From the NCBI RefSeq assembly GCF_021390195.1, contig NZ_CP090003.1, forward strand, positions 4,357,982 through 4,421,981: DNA of 64,000 nucleotides, written 5' to 3'. This DNA comes from Flagellimonas sp. CMM7. GTDB taxonomy: Bacteria; Bacteroidota; Bacteroidia; Flavobacteriales; Flavobacteriaceae. Position 1 is the first letter of the stretch. The number at the start of each line of letters is the position of its first letter. The notes below the pieces were generated by a model, which saw nothing but the letters and a program-made list of their open reading frames with translations, did no database searches and had not been told where the DNA came from. The translations under genes and the position numbers were made by a program. Positions 59,113 to 64,000 of the stretch are shown here, one piece after another.

Positions 59113-60084
59113 ATGGAGGATATTACTATAAGGGAAGCAAAAAAATCGGATGCTCCTGAAATTGTTGAACTTCTCAAAGTAGCTCTTGGTGTGGGTACAG
59201 AAAAATCTGTCGCCAATTGGTATTGGAAGCATTATGAAAACCCCTTCGGCCAGTCAAAAATCTACGTTGCCGTCATAGATACAGAAATTGTTGGAGTAAG
59301 AGCATTTATGCAATGGAAATGGGTAGAAAAAGATTCGGGAAAAGTACTCAAAGCTGTAAGAGCAGTAGATACGGCAGTTTCTCCAAATCACAGAAGAAAG
59401 GGAATATTCTTAACATTAACAAATCATGCACTGCAAAAAGTAAAAGAAGAAAAATTTGACTTCGTTTTCAACACGCCCAACAATAAGAGTATTGGAGGGT
59501 ATTTAAAACTTGGCTGGGTGCTCAATAGAAAAATTCCTGTTAACCTAATTGTAAATCCTTTATTCTGGCTTTCCAACAAACGGAAATTAGAAAAATTCTC
59601 TTCTGACACTTTAAAATTAATAGAAGATAATGAAATAAAATTTCAATATCCGTTCAAGGAATCAATGTTAACCTGTCCATTTACTACAGAGTACTTTGTT
59701 TGGCGTTACGTTAATAATCCACTTGCCTCTTACAAGTATTTACATACTGCTAACGGGGTACTTGTGATATATCGAATAAAAAAGACTAAAAAAGTAGTAG
59801 AATGTAGAGTTGTGGATATTCAGCTTATGAATTCCAATGCTTCAAAATATGTAAAAAATGCATTATCGATTTTGATTAAAAGATATTCTGTAGTTTCTTT
59901 CGTTAAAGGAATTGTATCATCAAAGTTGATTTTAGGTAAGTTTTTTTTAGCGGCAAATCTTAATAGGCAAGGGCCAAATATGGTAACCAAAAATGTAAAT
60001 CTTTCGGATGAAAGATATAATAATATTCTTGACACAAATTCCACCTACTGGGGGTATAGCCTTGGAGACATGGAGTTATTTTAA
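59113..60084 (+). CDS. GNAT-family N-acetyltransferase, long form
   Basis: The start is placed at ATG 59113 (MEDITIREAKKSD); a TTG 18 bases earlier is less likely. The 323-residue product has an N-terminal GNAT domain (~1-150) with the acetyl-CoA loop VSPNHRRKGIFLTLT (~91) and GYLKLGW. An extra ~170-residue C-terminal domain contains a second, weaker acyltransferase-like pattern. It may acetylate an amino sugar of the polymer, for example the 4-amino sugar from the dehydratase/aminotransferase pair. Acceptor not proven. Confidence 0.82.
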   Translation: MEDITIREAKKSDAPEIVELLKVALGVGTEKSVANWYWKHYENPFGQSKIYVAVIDTEIVGVRAFMQWKWVEKDSGKVLKAVRAVDTAVSPNHRRKGIFLTLTNHALQKVKEEKFDFVFNTPNNKSIGGYLKLGWVLNRKIPVNLIVNPLFWLSNKRKLEKFSSDTLKLIEDNEIKFQYPFKESMLTCPFTTEYFVWRYVNNPLASYKYLHTANGVLVIYRIKKTKKVVECRVVDIQLMNSNASKYVKNALSILIKRYSVVSFVKGIVSSKLILGKFFLAANLNRQGPNMVTKNVNLSDERYNNILDTNSTYWGYSLGDMELF

Positions 60085-60098
60085 CATATGCTGAAAAC

Positions 60099-60572
60099 TT
60101 AGCTCAGTGTTTTTCCAACAATTCTAGACCGTGTATGATATCCTAAGTATTCATAAAACCCCTTTGCCTCTTCATTTAACTCCCAGAACGATAGCTCAAT
60201 TTCAAAAATACCAAGCTTCTTAGCATCTTCTTCTATCTTAAACATCATTTTTTTACCAATACCATTTCCTTTAAATTTTTTCAGAATAGATATTTGATCA
60301 ATGTAAATTGATTTGTAAGATTTACGAAATACATTCTCCTTATATTCTTTTATAAAATATGAGATGTAACCTGCATTTTCATTGTCTATTTGAACAACCG
60401 AAGCAACCCAATTGCCCCTATTTAATTGCCTTTTGAAAAAGGCTATACAGTCGTCTTCTGAATATGTTTTGAAAAATTCAGGATACATATGAAAATGCTG
60501 GTCTTGCACAGGTTTGTTAAGTTTGGCCAAAACTATAGGGTCTCTAACAATACTGAATTTTATGTTTTCCAT
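60099..60572 (-). CDS. GNAT-family N-acetyltransferase
   Basis: 157 residues from ATG 60572 (MENIKFSIVRD); an earlier possible start adds six residues. The GNAT core shows IDQISILKKFKGNGIGKKMMFKIEEDAKK (motif A; Q/RxxGxG/A as KGNGIG, ~95-100) and FYEYLGYHTRSR near the end. It is convergent with the preceding GNAT gene (14-base gap) and stands alone on the minus strand. Substrate unknown. Confidence 0.88.
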   Translation of the reverse strand: MENIKFSIVRDPIVLAKLNKPVQDQHFHMYPEFFKTYSEDDCIAFFKRQLNRGNWVASVVQIDNENAGYISYFIKEYKENVFRKSYKSIYIDQISILKKFKGNGIGKKMMFKIEEDAKKLGIFEIELSFWELNEEAKGFYEYLGYHTRSRIVGKTLS

Positions 60573-60655
60573 AATCGCTATTCTAAACAATCATTAAACT
60601 TATCATTAACTTAAAATACCTTCAGTTATTCCTATTTGCAAATAACAAATTAGTT

Positions 60656-61669
60656 TTACGCCCTATACAAAGGGAAAAAATCTGATTCCCTTTTTTCATT
60701 CATTTGTGAAGTTAGTTTTTTATACATTGTTGGATCAGAAACATATTTCCATACTTTAAGGGGAATATGCTCTTTCGTAAAACCAGACTTCATCATATAA
60801 ACAGATCCTTCCCTTCCACCAGCACCGCCCCCATAGTTGAGGTGATTTTGATTTAATTCATTACCTATAAGTCGTATTTCATCATACAAGATTTTTGCAG
60901 GACTCATACGTAAAAACTCGTTTTTTGTCCCCATTAGTTCCCCTTGAACTATCCCATTGGTAATTAAGGACAAGGAACCTGCAGCAATATCACCGGTTTC
61001 ATTAGAAACTACCAATAACACTTTAACATCAAAGTTTTCACTGTTTATTAGCATGTTAAAATATTCTTGCCCAAAAATGAATCTTTCATGTGCAGAAACT
61101 CTTTCCATCGTCTCATAATATATATTTATGAACTCATCTATCTCTTCTTTATTCTCTGCAACCTTAACCGTAAAACTCCTTCTTAGTTTGTTAATATCAT
61201 TCTTAACACTCTTCCTATACTTTTGCCTTTGGAGTACGGCATCTGTTTTTAAGTCTATATAAAGTAATTCCCCTACCTGCTCTATGCTTCCCATATTGGC
61301 CAATACATCTTCCTGATGATCAATATATGGATTCAGTTTGGAAAAAACAGATACTACTTTTTGGTTCATCAGTAATTCTTCCAACTTGGTTTTGAAATCA
61401 ATCAAATCAAAACTGTCATCGCCAATACTCGAAACTGGTCCCAAATATCCATGTACGGAAGTTAGGTCATAAAAATCAGTACCATTTATAGATCGTTTGA
61501 TAAACGGAACCGCAATCAATGAGTTTCCATTTGCATATTTAATAAGCCACGGTTCCTCACCATCTTTTAAAAAAACCTTATGATATTCATAAGTATGATA
61601 AAAGTCAAAATTCCCTATCTCATGCAAGGTTGATGTCCAGTCATTTTCGTTTTGTATAAGCTGTATCAT
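60656..61669 (-). CDS. FemAB/BioF2-like GNAT acyltransferase
   Basis: 337 residues with a double-GNAT FemAB-like layout. FYHTYEYHKVFLKDGEEPWLI (in parts FYHTYEYHK, EEPWLI, ~23-45), VPFIKRSI and HGYLGPVSS form the first half. RQKYRKSVKNDINKLRRSF (~128) and NYGGGAGGREGSVYMMKSGF (in parts NYGGGAGGR, MMKSGF, ~280-300) form the second. Such proteins in exopolysaccharide loci transfer amino-acyl or acyl groups to sugars. It is 8 bases downstream of the PLP enzyme gene, so they probably work together. Confidence 0.85.
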   Translation of the reverse strand: MIQLIQNENDWTSTLHEIGNFDFYHTYEYHKVFLKDGEEPWLIKYANGNSLIAVPFIKRSINGTDFYDLTSVHGYLGPVSSIGDDSFDLIDFKTKLEELLMNQKVVSVFSKLNPYIDHQEDVLANMGSIEQVGELLYIDLKTDAVLQRQKYRKSVKNDINKLRRSFTVKVAENKEEIDEFINIYYETMERVSAHERFIFGQEYFNMLINSENFDVKVLLVVSNETGDIAAGSLSLITNGIVQGELMGTKNEFLRMSPAKILYDEIRLIGNELNQNHLNYGGGAGGREGSVYMMKSGFTKEHIPLKVWKYVSDPTMYKKLTSQMNEKRESDFFPLYRA

Positions 61670-61677
61670 TATGGACG

Positions 61678-62562
61678 TTATTTTTTTGCCAGATAATTAA
61701 GTACACCTCCTGTATGCCAGAAAAATATATGACCTTTAATGTCATTCTTTTTTATGTAATCCTGCATTCCGAAAAACGCTTTAGCTGTATATGTTGTATC
61801 CAATGTAAATCCGTATTTCATTATAGATCTTTGGGAAACTTTTTCAATATCATCATTATATTTTTCATATCCCCCGAATAAATAATCGTCTAAAACAACC
61901 GCTTCTTTATCAAAAGGCCCTTCAATTTTTTGATTTTCGCACAATTCATGATAAAATTTAGTAACGATTTCCTCTGCTCGTAAACGTTTTCTAGCAACTG
62001 AAACTCCAATCACATTACAGTCGCATTTATGTTTCGTCAATCCGGCCATAATTCCAGCTTGGGTCGAACCTGTTCCTGAAGCCAGGAAAAAGTAGTCGGG
62101 AACAACATTGCTATTCTCTAACAATTCACCAACTGCATCCAAATAAGAAGTTCCACCTTCTAAAGTATGCCCCCCACCTTTTAAGTAATAAGGATTCAAC
62201 CCCAAACTTTGGTAATCAATCATTGATGAATCCATAGCATCGGAAATCTCCTCCGTCCTTGCGAAAATAATTTTGACACCCGCATCCCTCATCAATTTTG
62301 CATTGCCATTTTCCGCATAAAACCTGTCCGGATCTCCGTGAATTACCAAGGTACAAGCAAGTTTGTTTTGTGCAGCAAATATTGCCGTTGCTCGACAATG
62401 GTTAGATTGAATTCCACCAGTAGTGACAACTGCATTAAAACCATCTTCTTTTAGTTTGCGTCCAATGTAATCAAGTTTTCTGCCCTTATTGCCACCTCCT
62501 AAAGATGGAAACAAATCATCTCTTACCACAAATATTTGATTTTCTATGGTATTAATTTCCAT
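61678..62562 (-). CDS. PLP enzyme of ACC deaminase/D-cysteine desulfhydrase family
   Basis: 294 residues, fold-type II PLP enzyme. The Schiff-base Lys is in SLGGGNKGRKLDYIG (~24), followed by TTGGIQSNHCRATA (~50) and the phosphate-binding ASGTGSTQAG (~165). Family members deaminate ACC or break D-cysteine or other D-amino acids. In this locus it may make or use an amino acid that decorates the polymer, together with the FemAB-like protein. That link is inference. Confidence 0.85.
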   Translation of the reverse strand: MEINTIENQIFVVRDDLFPSLGGGNKGRKLDYIGRKLKEDGFNAVVTTGGIQSNHCRATAIFAAQNKLACTLVIHGDPDRFYAENGNAKLMRDAGVKIIFARTEEISDAMDSSMIDYQSLGLNPYYLKGGGHTLEGGTSYLDAVGELLENSNVVPDYFFLASGTGSTQAGIMAGLTKHKCDCNVIGVSVARKRLRAEEIVTKFYHELCENQKIEGPFDKEAVVLDDYLFGGYEKYNDDIEKVSQRSIMKYGFTLDTTYTAKAFFGMQDYIKKNDIKGHIFFWHTGGVLNYLAKK

Positions 62563-62580
62563 TCTCTCTATTGTTATAAT

Positions 62581-63216
62581 TCAACTGGTTTGAATTTTGT
62601 TTGAAACTTGGCTTTTTCTGTATACATCGAGTGGTATCAACCCTTCATTATTTACCTGATTGTCAGAATGAAACAGTTTCGAAAATGTGAGGAAAAGGAT
62701 TCTTACATCCATCATAATTGATTTTCTCTCAACATATTTTACATCAAGTTCCAATTTTTTTTCCCAACCCAAGGCGTTCCTTCCAGATACTTGGGCCAAA
62801 CCGGTAATGCCAGGTCTCACGTTATGCCTTAAGCTCTCCCTCTCAGAATAATATGGTAAATAGTGAACGCGCAGTGGTCTTGGTCCAACCAAACTCATAT
62901 CTCCTTTTAAAACATTAATTAATTGGGGAATCTCATCTAGCGAAGATTTGCGCATAAAATTTCCCATACTGGTTAGCCTTTCTTCATTTGTCAATAAATT
63001 CCCCTTAGCATCACGGTCTCTATCAATCATTGTTTTAAATTTCACAATTTTAAAAACCTGAGCGTCTTTTCCTGGTCTTTCCTGAAAGAAAAAAGGATTC
63101 CCCTTGTTTACAAACAAAAGAACTATATAAATAATGATAAATACAGGGGACAAAACAATAAGTCCCATAAATGATAAAGTAAAATCGACAGTTCTTTTTA
63201 AGTATTTGGAGTACAT
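62581..63216 (-). CDS. Priming sugar-phosphate transferase (PglC/EpsL type)
   Basis: 211 residues, the short monotopic form. N-terminal YLKRTVDFTLSFMGLIVLSP with one hydrophobic hairpin (~10-35), FFFQERPGKDAQVFKIVKFKTM (in parts QERPGKDA, KFKTM), SLDEIPQLINVLKGDMSLVGPRP (in parts SLDEIPQL, MSLVGPRP, ~105-130) and RPGITGLAQVSGRN (~147). It moves a sugar-1-phosphate from UDP-sugar to undecaprenyl phosphate, starting the repeat unit. PglC-type members often prefer bacillosamine-like sugars, matching the dehydratase and aminotransferase. Confidence 0.93.
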   Translation of the reverse strand: MYSKYLKRTVDFTLSFMGLIVLSPVFIIIYIVLLFVNKGNPFFFQERPGKDAQVFKIVKFKTMIDRDRDAKGNLLTNEERLTSMGNFMRKSSLDEIPQLINVLKGDMSLVGPRPLRVHYLPYYSERESLRHNVRPGITGLAQVSGRNALGWEKKLELDVKYVERKSIMMDVRILFLTFSKLFHSDNQVNNEGLIPLDVYRKSQVSNKIQTS

Positions 63217-63352
63217 AATATTTAAATCTGATTATTTTTTGTGAATCTTCAAAAATTAAACTTAAAAAAATGTTCTTGGTTGATAATATAATATTGACAA
63301 TACATTATTTTCCACTCTTAATTGAGTGTAAAAGCTAATTGTCATTTTAAAT

Positions 63353-64000
63353 TCAAGGGGTTCCGGCGCATATATTTGAAATTTCAGTCATTGTACTACT
63401 TTCAAAACCATATTTTTTATTTAGCTTTATATAATGATTAAGGATTTTTTCAAGTGTTCTAAAGTTAACTTTCGTATTTGCTCCAAAATTATGTGGATGC
63501 CACCACAAGTGATATAGCATTCCCCTTTTGGCCGCATGTGTCATACTCTTTTTTATTCTTCTCAACTTTAGGCTTTCTAACAATATTCCTCCTTTTGCGA
63601 TATATGGGCGTAAAAACCGGCTAGACGGAACGTTAAAGGGTGCGCTAGTAGGTAAGTCATCCAAATTATAACAATGATGCCCTGAAACATTTAAATAACA
63701 ATCTCCCGTTCTAAAAATTTTCTTAATCAATAGGATACCTCTACTCCGATCGGTATCCTTGTACCAGACATTCTCATTCCCTCGATATGTATGAATACCA
63801 TTTTTCACGCATACATCAAGATATTTTTTATTTGTCTGATTTCTTGGAAAAACCAATGAAGTCAGTTTAATCTCCTTAGATTCTGCAATTTTTACAGCTG
63901 CTTCTATATCTTTTTGAAATTCATCAAACGTTTGTCCTTCCTCCAAACAATAATAATGGGAAAATGTATGACTGGCGATTTCTTGATTTGGGTTTTTAAA
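63353..64000 (-). CDS. Polysaccharide deacetylase (NodB-like), 5' end outside window
   Basis: The frame is open through 64000 on the minus strand, so the gene starts beyond the right edge. The visible ~215 residues include EIASHTFSH (second NodB motif, metal-binding His pair) right at the edge, TSLVFPRNQ (third motif region) and the C-terminal LYHLWWHPHNFG (His motif). The first motif with the catalytic Asp pair must lie outside. It should remove N- or O-acetyl groups from a polysaccharide, probably the product of this locus. Confidence 0.85.
   Translation of the reverse strand, partial: FKNPNQEIASHTFSHYYCLEEGQTFDEFQKDIEAAVKIAESKEIKLTSLVFPRNQTNKKYLDVCVKNGIHTYRGNENVWYKDTDRSRGILLIKKIFRTGDCYLNVSGHHCYNLDDLPTSAPFNVPSSRFLRPYIAKGGILLESLKLRRIKKSMTHAAKRGMLYHLWWHPHNFGANTKVNFRTLEKILNHYIKLNKKYGFESSTMTEISNICAGTP

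Noticed and set aside
1..64000. CRISPR arrays, tRNA or rRNA genes
   Set aside because: No regularly spaced repeats, no clear tRNA cloverleaf with CCA end and no rRNA-like segments were seen by eye; a tRNAscan run would settle it.

Overview
The window is AT-rich and reads as a chromosome segment of a marine Bacteroidota bacterium, most likely Flavobacteriaceae. The grounds are T9SS C-terminal sorting domains, many lipoproteins, Bacteroidota-type -7 boxes (TAnnTTTG), ROK-controlled carbohydrate clusters, and Bacteroidota-style mobilization and capsule genes. No rRNA, tRNA or CRISPR array was seen.

Region 1 (1-27.5 kb) is a carbohydrate-use region. A T9SS-secreted, InlB-repeat protein runs in from the left edge. 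Next come an SDR dehydrogenase, a frameshifted Tat-exported sugar isomerase-like gene, an SGNH esterase and a gene remnant. A central metabolic block follows: ROK regulator, Fe-ADH, Zn-ADH, Na+/solute symporter, then divergently a PfkB kinase, an exported RhaM-type mutarotase and a second ROK regulator. The degradative block (13.5-27.4 kb, minus strand) has two transcription units separated by a clear terminator at 20.65 kb. The upstream unit is two G8/beta-helix proteins plus an Fn3-like lipoprotein. The downstream unit is a GH3 lipoprotein plus two paralogous secreted proteins of a family I do not recognise. An 11-bp motif related to TTAGAAAGTAA recurs upstream of the symporter, the GH3 unit, the G8 unit and the second ROK gene, suggesting one regulon. 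There is no SusC/SusD pair in the window.

Region 2 (27.6-34.6 kb) is mobile. It holds an IS3-family element with an A7G programmed-frameshift site and a further disabling frameshift, then a mobilization module (excisionase-like HTH, MobC, HxHxH relaxase, accessory membrane protein). An IS110-family element, with a possible bridge-RNA leader, sits between a hairpin-rich oriT candidate and mobC. A higBA toxin-antitoxin pair follows. No integrase is present.

Region 3 (34.7-64 kb) is a Wzx/Wzy-type capsule or exopolysaccharide locus. It has a PHP phosphatase facing a Wzc tyrosine kinase, Wza, a 4,6-dehydratase/aminotransferase pair, MBOAT and SGNH acylation genes beside a PL1 lyase lipoprotein (recalling the algL/I/J logic of alginate operons), and nucleotide-sugar genes for UDP-GlcA, UDP-GalA (epimerase frameshifted), UDP-GalNAc and UDP-GalNAcA. 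It also has flippase, polymerase, four glycosyltransferases, two GNATs, a FemAB-like transferase, a PLP enzyme, the priming sugar-phosphate transferase and a polysaccharide deacetylase cut by the right edge. Together they predict an acylated, uronic-acid-rich polymer containing a 4-amino-6-deoxy sugar.

Several disrupted genes carry single-base indels, three of them in short homopolymers. These may be real inactivation, phase variation or assembly error; the sequence alone cannot decide.
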